From Namhaeicola litoreus (GTDB taxonomy: Bacteria; Bacteroidota; Bacteroidia; Flavobacteriales; Flavobacteriaceae), in assembly GCF_042679565.1 (NCBI RefSeq), contig NZ_JBHTMY010000003.1, positions 992,001 through 1,056,000 on the forward strand: DNA of 64,000 nt, given 5' to 3'. Below the pieces are notes generated by a model. That model worked only from the letters and a program-made list of their open reading frames with translations, did not search any database and was not told the origin of the DNA. The translations under genes and the position numbers were made by a program. Positions 1-9,070 of the stretch are shown here, piece by piece (positions within the stretch are counted from its first letter, which is position 1; each line of letters begins with the position of its first letter).

Positions 1-1208
1 AAAAGAGATTGGTCCATGTGTTTGGCAAACAGATCGATGAAAAATTGATTCCCATCAATGAATCGACAGAAATTATAAAAATTAGTGGCTTTGTCACAAA
101 ACCCAGTTATGCAAAAAAGAAAAGAGGTGAACAATTCTTCTTTGTAAACGATAGGTATATTAAAAGTCAGTACCTAGACCACGCTGTCCATTTAGCGTTT
201 GAAAATCTTATACCAAGCGGAGAACATCCTTCGTATTTTCTATATTTAGAAGTGCCTCCTCAAAGTATCGACATCAACATACATCCGACCAAAACTGAAA
301 TAAAATTTGATAATGAAAAGGATCTTTATGCGATTTTAAGGGCAACTATCAAACACAGCTTAGGGCAATATAATGCCGCTCCGATACTTGATTTTAATAG
401 AGATTCCAATCTGGATACTCCCTATCACTATCAAAACAAATCAATTAAAGCGCCTTCCATTCAAGTAGATCGGAACTTCAACCCTTTTTCAAACCAAACA
501 AATGTTCCTTCTAAAAAAATTAGTTCTGATTGGGAATCATTATATATCGATACTAAGCGAGAAAAAGAGCAAGAAAGAATTAAGCACATCGAGTTTGAAT
601 ATGAAAATGTAACACAACATTTATTTGATAAAAAAGAGCAGGTCTATTTTAAAACTTATCAATTACACGAAAAATATATTGTGAGCGCCATACAATCAGG
701 ATTAGTGTTGATCGATCAAAATGCGGCTCATCAAAGAATTTTGTACGAAGACTTTTTGGCTAAAATTACGATTGATGGTCTTGGAAGTCAATCTTTGCTC
801 TTTCCAAAACTTATTCAAATCACGGCAGCTGACAGTGCATTAATCCAAGAAATACAATCAGATTTAGAAAGCTCTGGATTCCACTTTACACTCAAAAAAG
901 ATGGAAAGCTTTTTGCCGATTCAATTCCAGCCCATATAAAAGTAGAGCAATTAGGTGATTTTGTAGATCAACTGATCAATGATCTTAAAAGTGATCATCC
1001 AAATAGCAATATTAGTCAAATTGATACCATCGCCAAGAGTATGGCTAAATCTTGCTCCATCAAAAAAGGAATAAAACTTAGCAATAAAGAACAAGAAGAT
1101 ATACTAAATAAGCTATTTTTGTGCAAAGAACCGAATTATTCGCCCTTTGGCAAGAAAACGTATATTACAATTTCTACCACCTTTGTAGAAGAAGAATTTG
1201 ATAGTTAA
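1..1208 (+). CDS. mutL: DNA mismatch repair protein MutL, 3' part (5' end outside window)
   Basis: This is the carboxy-terminal two thirds of MutL, the matchmaker that links MutS mismatch recognition to strand removal. The reading frame is open from base 3, so the first in-frame TTG at 9 is not the real start. The end of the GHKL transducer domain is clear: a QFFFVNDRYIKS segment followed by DINIHPTKTEIKF, the MutL/PMS hallmark. A variable linker follows, then the dimerisation domain (LVLIDQNAAHQRILYE at about 705-749). The endonuclease motifs of that domain are degenerate: DQHA(X2)E reads DQNA-AH-Q, and the CPHGRP-like motif reads SPFGKK, so nicking activity looks lost. It is followed closely by a rhomboid gene. 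Identity is certain; loss of nuclease activity is inferred from motifs. Confidence 0.95.
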   Translation, partial: KRLVHVFGKQIDEKLIPINESTEIIKISGFVTKPSYAKKKRGEQFFFVNDRYIKSQYLDHAVHLAFENLIPSGEHPSYFLYLEVPPQSIDINIHPTKTEIKFDNEKDLYAILRATIKHSLGQYNAAPILDFNRDSNLDTPYHYQNKSIKAPSIQVDRNFNPFSNQTNVPSKKISSDWESLYIDTKREKEQERIKHIEFEYENVTQHLFDKKEQVYFKTYQLHEKYIVSAIQSGLVLIDQNAAHQRILYEDFLAKITIDGLGSQSLLFPKLIQITAADSALIQEIQSDLESSGFHFTLKKDGKLFADSIPAHIKVEQLGDFVDQLINDLKSDHPNSNISQIDTIAKSMAKSCSIKKGIKLSNKEQEDILNKLFLCKEPNYSPFGKKTYITISTTFVEEEFDS

Positions 1209-1217
1209 AGCACATTT

Positions 1218-1955
1218 ATGGGAAGAATTACAGATGCAGTTAAGCATCTTATAATCATCAACGTTATTTTTTTTGCTGCAGGGCCATTACTGGGTACTAA
1301 TTTATCAGAATGGCTCGCTTTATATTTTCCTAAAAATGAAAATTTTGGGATTTGGCAGTTTGTATCGCATATGTTTATGCATGGAAGCTTTATGCATATA
1401 CTTTTTAATATGTATGCGCTTTGGGCTTTTGGTACACCGTTAGAGCAAATGTGGGGCAAAAATAAATTTTTGTTCTTCTATTTTTCTGCGGGTATCGGTG
1501 CCGGTATCATTTATACTTTGGTGAATTATTATCAGTTTAATGGCGTATATCGAGAATTGATTCAAATAGGTTTAAGTGAAGGTGATATTCAACAGATGTT
1601 GACGACTGGGCAGTACAACTCAAATATATTAACTCAAATATCTGAAAAGCAAATTTCTAATTTTTATCAAATTTATCATACGCCAGCGGTGGGAGCCTCC
1701 GGCGCAATCTATGGTGTTCTTGTGGCTTTTGGCATGTCATTTCCAAATGCAAAATTGGCGCTTATTTTTTTCCCTGTGCCGATTGCGGCAAAATACTTTA
1801 TTCCCGTACTCATCGCTTTAGACCTTTTTTCTGGCGTAACCGGTTTTTCCCTTTTCGGAGGAGGAATTGCTCATTTTGCGCATGTGGGTGGAGCTGTCAT
1901 TGGATTTATTATGATGCAATATTGGAAAAAGAATCAATTTAATCGCTGGAATTAA
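1218..1955 (+). CDS. rhomboid family intramembrane serine protease
   Basis: A 245-residue polytopic membrane protein with the full rhomboid signature: HGSFMHILFN (His60 and Asn64, oxyanion side), GASGAIYG (nucleophile Ser161) and AHVGG (His222). It should cleave transmembrane segments of other proteins in the inner membrane. Between about residues 105 and 156, just before the nucleophile helix, there is a long hydrophilic insertion not seen in the neighbouring rhomboid. It starts 9 bp after mutL and is followed 14 bp later by a second rhomboid, so the three are probably co-transcribed. Substrates cannot be inferred. Confidence 0.93.
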   Translation: MGRITDAVKHLIIINVIFFAAGPLLGTNLSEWLALYFPKNENFGIWQFVSHMFMHGSFMHILFNMYALWAFGTPLEQMWGKNKFLFFYFSAGIGAGIIYTLVNYYQFNGVYRELIQIGLSEGDIQQMLTTGQYNSNILTQISEKQISNFYQIYHTPAVGASGAIYGVLVAFGMSFPNAKLALIFFPVPIAAKYFIPVLIALDLFSGVTGFSLFGGGIAHFAHVGGAVIGFIMMQYWKKNQFNRWN

Positions 1956-1969
1956 AATACTTTTTTGTC

Positions 1970-2821
1970 ATGCAATTGTTAGATACTATAACAGATAAAT
2001 TCTCTTCGGCAAATGTTGTCATGAAAATGATTTATATTACCGCGTTTATTTTTTTGATCAGCCTTCTACTCAATACTGTTTCTTTCTTTTTTAACAGTCA
2101 TGGTAATTTTTTGATAAATTGGTTTGCGCTTTCACCAAATTTGGATTCGTTTTTATCAAAACCCTGGACAATCTTAAGTTATGGATTTTTGCATGATGGT
2201 TTTTTTCATATTATCTTTAATTTATTGGTTCTCTATTATTTTGGAACGTTATTTTTAGATTATTTTAATTCCAAAACATTCTTGAATTACTATTTTTTAG
2301 GAATTTTGGTCGGTGGTATTGTATTTCTTCTCAGCTATAATTTCCTTCCCGCTTTAAAAAGTAGAAATGCTCTTTTAGTTGGTGCATCGGCCGGTGTTAT
2401 GAGCATTTTAATCGGTCTGGCAACCCTTATCCCAAATTATGCCATGCGTTTTCAGTGGATTGGTTTTATTAAATTAAAGCATGTTGCTCTTTTTGTGGTA
2501 ATTTTAGATATTTTACAAATTCCTATGGGAAATGCGGGTGGGCATTTAGCCCATCTGGGTGGAGCTTTGACTGGTTTTCTTTTGACTCAATACTTCCCGG
2601 AAAAAAAATCGCAAAAATCAAAAAACGTTTTTTTCTCGAGAAAGAATAAGGAAAATAATCTAAAAACGGTTTATAAAAGTAAAAAGCCCGTTAATTCGAC
2701 TTTCAAGAAATCTGAAGATCAACAGAAAATCGATCATATTTTAGACAAAATCAGCAAATCTGGATACGAGGCCCTATCAAAAGAAGAAAAACAGTTTCTA
2801 TTTGATTTCGGAAAGAAATAA
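1970..2821 (+). CDS. rhomboid family intramembrane serine protease with C-terminal extension
   Basis: The second rhomboid in the tandem (283 aa). Catalytic elements are HDGFFHIIFN (His80, Asn84), GASAGV (Ser140) and LAHLGGA (His195), so the Ser-His dyad is intact. After the last membrane helix comes a basic cytoplasmic tail of about 75 residues rich in Lys and Ser. It ends in a helical segment (KIDHILDKISKSGYEALSKE) of the kind found at the end of flavobacterial rhomboids. Its sequence differs enough from the upstream rhomboid that this is an old paralogous pair, not a recent duplication. The next gene starts 10 bp downstream. Confidence 0.92.
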   Translation: MQLLDTITDKFSSANVVMKMIYITAFIFLISLLLNTVSFFFNSHGNFLINWFALSPNLDSFLSKPWTILSYGFLHDGFFHIIFNLLVLYYFGTLFLDYFNSKTFLNYYFLGILVGGIVFLLSYNFLPALKSRNALLVGASAGVMSILIGLATLIPNYAMRFQWIGFIKLKHVALFVVILDILQIPMGNAGGHLAHLGGALTGFLLTQYFPEKKSQKSKNVFFSRKNKENNLKTVYKSKKPVNSTFKKSEDQQKIDHILDKISKSGYEALSKEEKQFLFDFGKK

Positions 2822-2831
2822 ATAGCCTATT

Positions 2832-3848
2832 ATGAAAGATTTATCTTTTTTTAACAAAATTGTTTATTTCATCAATACGCTTGTAGCCGTTCTATTTTTG
2901 GCCTCTTTTATCTTGCCGTATCTACCTCCAAAGACTTTTCCTATTGCTGCAGTACTCAGTTTGGCAGCACCCCTATTTTTGGTTCTCCATTTGATTTTTG
3001 TTGTATACTGGGTAATATTAGGATTTAAAAGACCTATTTTCATTTCACTTTTTTGCTTGGTTCTAGCCTTTTTATTTTCTTCATTTCCCTTCAAGTTTAA
3101 TCAGGAAAATAATTTTTCTGAAAATGATTTGACTCTTATGACCTACAATGTGAGGCTGTTTAATACCTACAAATGGATAGATACCGATGATATCCCTGAA
3201 GAAATTGCAAACTTTGTTCAAAAAGAAAATCCAGATATATTATTACTTCAAGAATTCAATCCAAATAATCAGCCTACCTTTAAATATCCTTATAAACACA
3301 TTGTATTAAAGGGATCAAAAAAAGGATTTGGTCAAGCAATTTATTCAAAATATAAAATTTTAGATTATGGTGATTTGAATTTTGAAAACAGTGATAACAA
3401 TGCTATTTATATCGACATAGTGGTAAAATCAGATACCTTAAGAATTTATAATATACATCTCGAATCACTGCGATTAGGTGCAAATCAGCAGTTATTAACA
3501 AACGGCGATTCAGAGCGGTTACTAAAAACCATGACCAAAGCCTTTGTCAAACAGCAAAATCAGATTGAAAAGTTTATGGCTTTTAGAGAGAAAGGACCTA
3601 AAAAAATCATTATTGCTGGAGATTTGAACAATACAGCATATTCTTGGGTATATCACCAAATTAAAGGTGATATGAAGGATACGTTTAACGAAGCAGGAGA
3701 AAAATTTGGCCGAACATTTGATCTGAAGAGGTATCCTTTGAGAATTGATTTTATTTTAGTTGATGAACAGTTTACCGTGACAGAACATAAAAACTACAAA
3801 GTGAAATTTTCCGACCATTATCCAGTAATGGCAAAAATACAGTTTTAA
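2832..3848 (+). CDS. membrane-anchored endonuclease/exonuclease/phosphatase-fold protein
   Basis: The protein (338 aa) begins with about three hydrophobic helices (residues 10-95). A DNase I-like domain follows, with the family blocks MTYNVRLFN (Asn and Arg near the metal site), PDILLLQEF (metal-binding Glu), IAGDLNN (Asp and Asn), RIDFILVD and SDHYPV (catalytic His). The fold cleaves phosphodiester or phosphomonoester bonds in substrates ranging from DNA to phospholipids and inositol phosphates. The substrate here is unknown, but the membrane anchor puts the domain on one face of the inner membrane. It follows two rhomboids with a 10 bp gap. Confidence 0.88.
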   Translation: MKDLSFFNKIVYFINTLVAVLFLASFILPYLPPKTFPIAAVLSLAAPLFLVLHLIFVVYWVILGFKRPIFISLFCLVLAFLFSSFPFKFNQENNFSENDLTLMTYNVRLFNTYKWIDTDDIPEEIANFVQKENPDILLLQEFNPNNQPTFKYPYKHIVLKGSKKGFGQAIYSKYKILDYGDLNFENSDNNAIYIDIVVKSDTLRIYNIHLESLRLGANQQLLTNGDSERLLKTMTKAFVKQQNQIEKFMAFREKGPKKIIIAGDLNNTAYSWVYHQIKGDMKDTFNEAGEKFGRTFDLKRYPLRIDFILVDEQFTVTEHKNYKVKFSDHYPVMAKIQF

Positions 3849-3895
3849 CCTTTTTTTTATCTTCCAACGCGACTTTTTAAATTCGATTAAAATCG

Positions 3896-3903
3896 TACTT
3901 TTG
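3896..3903 (+). promoter_or_regulatory. Bacteroidota -7 promoter box for mtaB
   Basis: TACTTTTG matches the Bacteroidota sigma-A -7 consensus TAnnTTTG at all six fixed positions. It lies 19 bases before the mtaB ATG. No clear -33 TTG is seen. Confidence 0.6.
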
Positions 3904-3922
3904 CCATCTGAAAAGATCAAGT

Positions 3923-5257
3923 ATGGCGAACGGTAAAAAGGTGGCTTTCTACACATTAGGTTGTAAATTAAATTTTTCTGAAACTTCAACCATTGCGCGA
4001 GATTTCCAAAATAAAGGTTTTCAAAGAGTAGATTTTGATGAAACAGCAGATATTTATGTAATCAATACCTGTTCTGTAACCGATAACGCGGATAAACGCT
4101 TTAAATCAATCGTCAAATCTGCCCTAAAAAAAAATGAAAAAGCCTTTTTAATAGCTGTAGGTTGTTATGCTCAGTTGAAACCTGAGGAATTGGCCAGTGT
4201 CGATGGGGTTGATCTGGTATTAGGCGCTACGGAAAAATTTAAAGTAACTGATTACCTCAATGATTTAAGTAAAAATGATCTTGGTGAAGTTCATTCTTGC
4301 GAGATAGAAGATGCCAATTTCTATGTAGGTTCTTACTCTATTGGTGATAGAACAAGGGCTTTTTTAAAAGTTCAGGATGGTTGTGATTACAAATGTACCT
4401 ATTGTACAATTCCGTTAGCCAGAGGAATTTCAAGATCCGACACTTTAAAAAATGTCATTAATAATGCCTCAGAAATTTCTAAAAAAGGAATTAAAGAAAT
4501 TGTACTCACAGGAGTGAATATAGGAGATTATGGCAAAGGTGAATTTGGTAATAAAAAACATGAGCATACTTTTTTAGATTTGATCTCGGCATTAGATCAG
4601 GTTGATGGACTGGAGCGATTGAGGATTTCTTCTATCGAGCCCAATTTGTTGAATGAAGATATTATTTCTTTTGTGGCAACCTCTAAAACATTTGTTCCTC
4701 ATTTCCATATTCCCCTGCAAAGTGGTTCTGATGAATTGCTGAGATTGATGAAAAGAAGATACCCCAGAAGTGTTTATTCAGATCGTGTAAAACAAATTAA
4801 ACGATCTATGCCGAATGCTTGTATTGGTGTTGATGTGATTGTAGGCTTCCCTGGTGAAACGGATGATCTTTTTTTAGAGACTTATCAATATTTGAGTGAG
4901 TTAGACATTTCATATTTACATGTGTTTACCTATTCTGAAAGACCTAATACTGAAGCGTTTGATCTTCCAGGTGTTGTACCGATGAAAGTTCGCGCCAAAA
5001 GGAGCAAAATGTTAAGAGGCTTATCCGTTAAAAAAAGAAGAGCCTTTTATGAAAGTCAATTGGAAAAACGAGCCACCGTTTTATTTGAAAGTGAAAACAA
5101 GGATGGTTTTATCTACGGATTCACAGAGAATTACGTAAAAGTTAAAACGCCTTATCAAACAGAATTGATCAATACAACTCATCAAATAAAATTAGAGTCT
5201 ATTGCTGAAGACGGTGCTGTATTGTTTTCATGGGTAAACGAAGTCATCTCAGTTTAA
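3923..5257 (+). CDS. mtaB: tRNA t6A37 methylthiotransferase MtaB
   Basis: A 444-residue radical-SAM methylthiotransferase that converts N6-threonylcarbamoyladenosine at tRNA position 37 to its 2-methylthio form. The N-terminal MTTase domain has the three cluster cysteines (TLGCKLN, NTCSVTDNADK, VGCYAQ). The radical SAM core has CDYKCTYCTIP for the second 4Fe-4S cluster, and a TRAM-like RNA-binding end follows. CKLN rather than CQMN, together with the length, separates it from MiaB and RimO. Transcription probably starts at the -7 box just upstream. TsaE, which helps make the t6A substrate, lies elsewhere in the window (42 kb). Confidence 0.94.
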   Translation: MANGKKVAFYTLGCKLNFSETSTIARDFQNKGFQRVDFDETADIYVINTCSVTDNADKRFKSIVKSALKKNEKAFLIAVGCYAQLKPEELASVDGVDLVLGATEKFKVTDYLNDLSKNDLGEVHSCEIEDANFYVGSYSIGDRTRAFLKVQDGCDYKCTYCTIPLARGISRSDTLKNVINNASEISKKGIKEIVLTGVNIGDYGKGEFGNKKHEHTFLDLISALDQVDGLERLRISSIEPNLLNEDIISFVATSKTFVPHFHIPLQSGSDELLRLMKRRYPRSVYSDRVKQIKRSMPNACIGVDVIVGFPGETDDLFLETYQYLSELDISYLHVFTYSERPNTEAFDLPGVVPMKVRAKRSKMLRGLSVKKRRAFYESQLEKRATVLFESENKDGFIYGFTENYVKVKTPYQTELINTTHQIKLESIAEDGAVLFSWVNEVISV

Positions 5258-5276
5258 CATCACCCAGTCAGTATTT

Positions 5277-5957
5277 GTGCAATTAAACATATCGAATAGA
5301 AAACAGGTTTATTTAATTCCCGGACTTGGAGCCAGCAGTCGTATTTTTGAATATCTCAAGTTTTCAAACTATTTTGAAGTTCATTATTTAGATTGGATTA
5401 GCCCTTTGAGCAACAAAGAAGAACTCGCATCTTACGCTAAAAGAATGGCAAAATCTATTACAGGAGAAAATATTATTTTAATTGGTGTTTCTTTTGGCGG
5501 GATTATTGCACAAGAAATAGCGAGATTGCAACACATAGAAAAGGTTATTCTTATTTCGAGTATAAAATCTAAACATGAACTGCCATGGAGGTTAAAATGG
5601 ATTAAATATTCAAGATTATATTATTTATCTCCATTACTTAGCTATATTAAATTTGACTCAAAGGAGTTAAGCGTACCTGGTAAATTGTTGAAAAGAAAAG
5701 TATATCTCTATGCGAGGTATATGTCTATGAAAGACAAATTGTATTTACTTTGGGCTACAAGACAAATGTTATTTTGGAAAGCGGAAAAAACAGAAACTCC
5801 AATTTTTCATATTCACGGGACTAAAGACCAAATATTCCCCGTCAATAATTTGTCTGATTTTATAGAAATTAAAGATGGAAGTCATGCCATGATACTGACC
5901 AAAGCTAGAAAAATAAGTAAGATCATCAATAAAATAATAATAGAGAATGACCATTAA
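5277..5957 (+). CDS. alpha/beta hydrolase
   Basis: A 226-residue alpha/beta hydrolase. Seen in the sequence: YLIPGLGASS (oxyanion strand-loop), GVSFGG (nucleophile elbow Ser), HIHGTKDQIFP (acid-bearing strand) and GSHAMI (catalytic His). There is no lid domain long enough to suggest a lipase. The start is a GTG at 5277; there is no ATG before the conserved PGLG motif, so GTG is the likely initiator. The gene starts 19 bp after mtaB, and its 3' end overlaps rfbC by 11 bp, which suggests translational coupling. Substrate unknown; an esterase or thioesterase role is possible. Confidence 0.8.
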   Translation: MQLNISNRKQVYLIPGLGASSRIFEYLKFSNYFEVHYLDWISPLSNKEELASYAKRMAKSITGENIILIGVSFGGIIAQEIARLQHIEKVILISSIKSKHELPWRLKWIKYSRLYYLSPLLSYIKFDSKELSVPGKLLKRKVYLYARYMSMKDKLYLLWATRQMLFWKAEKTETPIFHIHGTKDQIFPVNNLSDFIEIKDGSHAMILTKARKISKIINKIIIENDH

Positions 5958-6486
5958 AACCACTGATTTAGAGGATGTCCTTTTAATAACTCCGAAAGTT
6001 TTCTATGACGAAAGAGGTTATTTTATGGAAACTTTTAACCAGAAAAATTTTGAACGATTTAGTGACCTTACATTTGTGCAAGACAATGAGTCCCTTTCTC
6101 AAAAAAATGTTTTAAGAGGATTACATTTTCAAAAACCTCCTTTTGCACAGGCAAAATTGATTAGGGTTGTTCAGGGAAGCATTTATGATGTTGCTGTAGA
6201 CCTGCGCAAAGATTCGCCGAATTACGGTAAGTATTACGGCCATATTCTAAGTGCAGAAAATAAACATCAATTATTTATACCTATTGGTTTTGCACATGGT
6301 TTTTTAAGTAGAGAAGACAATACCATCATTAATTATAAATGCTCTAATTTTTATCAAAAAGAAGCTGAAGATTCTATTCTTTGGAATGATGAAAATCTCA
6401 ATATACCTTGGGGTGTAGAACATCCCATTATCACAGAGAAAGATAAGCATGCGCAAAAATTTAGTAAATTTGATAGTCCGTTTTAA
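5947..6486 (+). CDS. rfbC: dTDP-4-dehydrorhamnose 3,5-epimerase
   Basis: A 179-residue cupin-fold epimerase of dTDP-rhamnose synthesis for surface polysaccharide. Diagnostic blocks are DERGYFMETF, VLRGLHFQ (catalytic His), AKLIRVVQG, DVAVDLRKDSP and IPIGFAHGF. Length is normal for the family. Its ATG lies inside the end of the hydrolase gene. The usual partners rfbA, rfbB and rfbD are not in this window, so it is separated from the rest of its pathway. Confidence 0.95.
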   Translation: MTIKTTDLEDVLLITPKVFYDERGYFMETFNQKNFERFSDLTFVQDNESLSQKNVLRGLHFQKPPFAQAKLIRVVQGSIYDVAVDLRKDSPNYGKYYGHILSAENKHQLFIPIGFAHGFLSREDNTIINYKCSNFYQKEAEDSILWNDENLNIPWGVEHPIITEKDKHAQKFSKFDSPF

Positions 6487-6503
6487 TTTAATATCCCCTT
6501 ATC

Positions 6504-7406
6504 ATGAAAAATTTGTACAAAATATTCGCGCTTTTAGGAGTACTATTTATCGCATTTCTTTTTATCAATGCAGATGTTTTAGAAATTAATTCAGATCCTG
6601 GAAAAAACACGAGCGCGTTATACGAAATAAAGGCCCTAAAGGTTCCAACAAATCTAACTTTTGCCGGTGAAAAGGTGCCAATTGAAGATGAGGATGTTTT
6701 AGAAAGAGTGGATAGAGAACTTTTGGTTAATACCTATTGGCAATCAAATGGATTATTGAATTTTAAAAGAGCTCACAAGTATTTTCCGGTGATTGAACCG
6801 ATCCTAAAGAAATATAATATCCCAGATGATTTTAAATACTTGGCCTTAATTGAAAGTGGTTTGCAAAATGTAACTTCTCCTGCCGGTGCTAAGGGCTATT
6901 GGCAATTAATGCCTAAAACCGCAAGAGAATATGGACTGGAAGTGAATGAAAATGTTGACGAAAGATACAATCTGGTAAAATCTACCGAAGCGGCATGTCA
7001 GTATTTACAGGAAGCTTACAAAATATATGGAAACTGGACTTTAACCGCTGCCGCATACAATGCCGGCATGGCTGGAATATCTAGGGTTATGGATTATCAA
7101 AAAGTAAATTCTTACTACGATTTATATTTGAACGCTGAAACATCAAGGTATATTCCTCGAATTGTTGTAACCAAAGAAATTATGTCGAATCCAAAAAAAT
7201 ATGGCTTTGTTTTCGAAAAAAGTGATCTTTATAATTTGACCCGAACAAAGACAATTGAAATCGATGTTGAAATACCCGATCTTACCGAATTTGCAAGTTC
7301 TCATGGAATAACTTATAAAGAGCTAAAACTCAATAACCCTTGGTTGTTAGAACAAAACCTCAATAATAAATCGCGTAAAAAATACTTTATAGAAATCCCT
7401 GTATAG
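6504..7406 (+). CDS. membrane-bound lytic murein transglycosylase (MltD-like)
   Basis: The protein (300 aa) has an N-terminal signal or anchor (about residues 5-23) and an SLT goose-type lysozyme domain. The catalytic Glu is in LALIESGL, followed by the family blocks SPAGAKGYWQLMPKTAREYGL and AAAYNAG. It should cleave glycan strands in the periplasm to give 1,6-anhydro-muropeptides. About 60 residues follow the SLT domain, ending in a short segment (YKELKLNNPWL) that resembles a degenerate LysM unit; no full LysM repeats are present. Its 3' end converges on the gene at 7408 with almost no spacer. Confidence 0.88.
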   Translation: MKNLYKIFALLGVLFIAFLFINADVLEINSDPGKNTSALYEIKALKVPTNLTFAGEKVPIEDEDVLERVDRELLVNTYWQSNGLLNFKRAHKYFPVIEPILKKYNIPDDFKYLALIESGLQNVTSPAGAKGYWQLMPKTAREYGLEVNENVDERYNLVKSTEAACQYLQEAYKIYGNWTLTAAAYNAGMAGISRVMDYQKVNSYYDLYLNAETSRYIPRIVVTKEIMSNPKKYGFVFEKSDLYNLTRTKTIEIDVEIPDLTEFASSHGITYKELKLNNPWLLEQNLNNKSRKKYFIEIPV

Positions 7407-7407
7407 C

Positions 7408-9003
7408 TTATTCAATTGTTAGATTTTCAACAATTTCCCAATTAGCGTTAGCGGTTAATATATTTTTAAAATATACTACTTTCTCGGGTTGAATCTTTTT
7501 TAAGTAATCCCCTGAATCCCATTTACCATTTTTATTTTTATCGTAAATTAAGCGTACCTTAAATTTACCTGGTTTTATATTTTCAAAACGGACTTCTTCT
7601 TTTTTGGTAAGGTAATTTGAAGCTACACCTTCTCCTTTTTGATCGACGAGTTGTACTATTACCGGATACTCTTTTATGTTGTTGATTGTTAAATAAATAG
7701 AACTATAATTTGAAGGTCTTTTTGTAGTAAAACTTTTTCTAATCGAGTCATGACTTGTGCCAAAGATATCGGTTAATGCACCCGGGTTCAGATTTAATTT
7801 ATACTTGGCATCAAATTCCTTTTCGAATAAGATAAACATCGACGTTCTATTCTTGTCTCGATTAAAATTATAATCAACTCCTATAGAATCTCTTATAAAA
7901 AGTTTTATTTTTGACGTATCAATTTCAAAAACAGGATTATTGGTTACAATTTTTAATGTATCTCTTAAATCTAAATTTCCACTTGTAATTGATTCTATTT
8001 TTAGACTATCAATTTCATCTTCCCTTATCTTAAGCGTAATTGTATCTGTAAAACTTCTGTTTCTGACAAATAATTCTAAACTATCTTTCTCATAATTGCT
8101 AAACCAATATTTAATCGTGTCAGTTTTTATGGATGGTGCATAATGCTCTTTAAAAGATGTTGGAATATTACCCAATGCTCTAACTTCAATACTATCGATA
8201 TTACCTTCATAACCAAGAAAGAATAAGCCTTTCGAGATCTCGCTTGGTTTTGTAGGAAGTCTAAAATTTTTATCTTCTGTAAACAATTCTAATACATAGG
8301 AATCTTCTGATGGAACTTCAATAATTTTATCGTAAAATGCTATTTTGTCTTCTTTCTTATTGTACTTAAAATTTCGGTTTTTATCTGTTAACGCTAATAA
8401 TGCGTATTTTCCTTGTTTAATATTATTCACTTCAAAATTTATACTGTCTGTCATTGCACCAACATAAGTGGGTCTTTCAGTAAAAACAATAGAATCATTA
8501 AAATTTTCGGAGTAGGGATAAAGGATGACGACTGCTCCTTCGGCAGGTTCAAGTTTAAAGGCATCTTTAATTGTGCCTTTTATATTTAATGAATCGATAT
8601 AATCACCAGTTGAGATGACAAATCTAAAATTATCTAGAATATTTCCCTCGGTATTATCAATCACACTCTGACCAAAATTAAAGGTATAGGTTGTATTCTC
8701 AAAAAGCGTATCCATTATTTTAATATCAATAAACTTTGAGGCTGTGCCCTGGGGTACAATAATCGGTGGATATTTTAATGGAGGAGACACAATAAGTTGC
8801 TGTGAAATATCTTTAAGTTTAATAAACTCGTCAAAATAAATTTTAATCTCATCTCCTTTAAAATTGGTCGTTCCAAATTCCGGATCACTTTTTACCATAA
8901 TGGGTTTATCTTCATCAATTGGACCACCTTCGGGTCTACCCCTTCTCGCACAAGAATAAAGAGATACAAGCACTAGTAAAATGAAAAACTGATAAACGCG
9001 CAT
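7408..9003 (-). CDS. Ig-like domain lipoprotein
   Basis: A 531-residue secreted lipoprotein. The signal peptide ends in the lipobox LYSC at about residues 15-18, so Cys18 is probably lipidated. The first domain (about residues 30-135) is a bacterial SbsA-type Ig-like domain, with the pattern EIKIYFDEFIKLKD and NTTYTFNFG. A central beta-rich region and a C-terminal prealbumin-like domain follow (EYPVIVQLVDQKGEG, YDKNKNGKWDSGDY). The role is structural or adhesive at the cell surface, not otherwise known. It is widely found next to comF in Flavobacteriaceae, as here. There is no catalytic motif. Confidence 0.75.
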   Translation of the reverse strand: MRVYQFFILLVLVSLYSCARRGRPEGGPIDEDKPIMVKSDPEFGTTNFKGDEIKIYFDEFIKLKDISQQLIVSPPLKYPPIIVPQGTASKFIDIKIMDTLFENTTYTFNFGQSVIDNTEGNILDNFRFVISTGDYIDSLNIKGTIKDAFKLEPAEGAVVILYPYSENFNDSIVFTERPTYVGAMTDSINFEVNNIKQGKYALLALTDKNRNFKYNKKEDKIAFYDKIIEVPSEDSYVLELFTEDKNFRLPTKPSEISKGLFFLGYEGNIDSIEVRALGNIPTSFKEHYAPSIKTDTIKYWFSNYEKDSLELFVRNRSFTDTITLKIREDEIDSLKIESITSGNLDLRDTLKIVTNNPVFEIDTSKIKLFIRDSIGVDYNFNRDKNRTSMFILFEKEFDAKYKLNLNPGALTDIFGTSHDSIRKSFTTKRPSNYSSIYLTINNIKEYPVIVQLVDQKGEGVASNYLTKKEEVRFENIKPGKFKVRLIYDKNKNGKWDSGDYLKKIQPEKVVYFKNILTANANWEIVENLTIE

Positions 9004-9070
9004 TATGTTTTTTTGTGCAAATTAACGATATATTTTTTATTCAAACCACGCTTAAAAAAAGAGAGATTCC

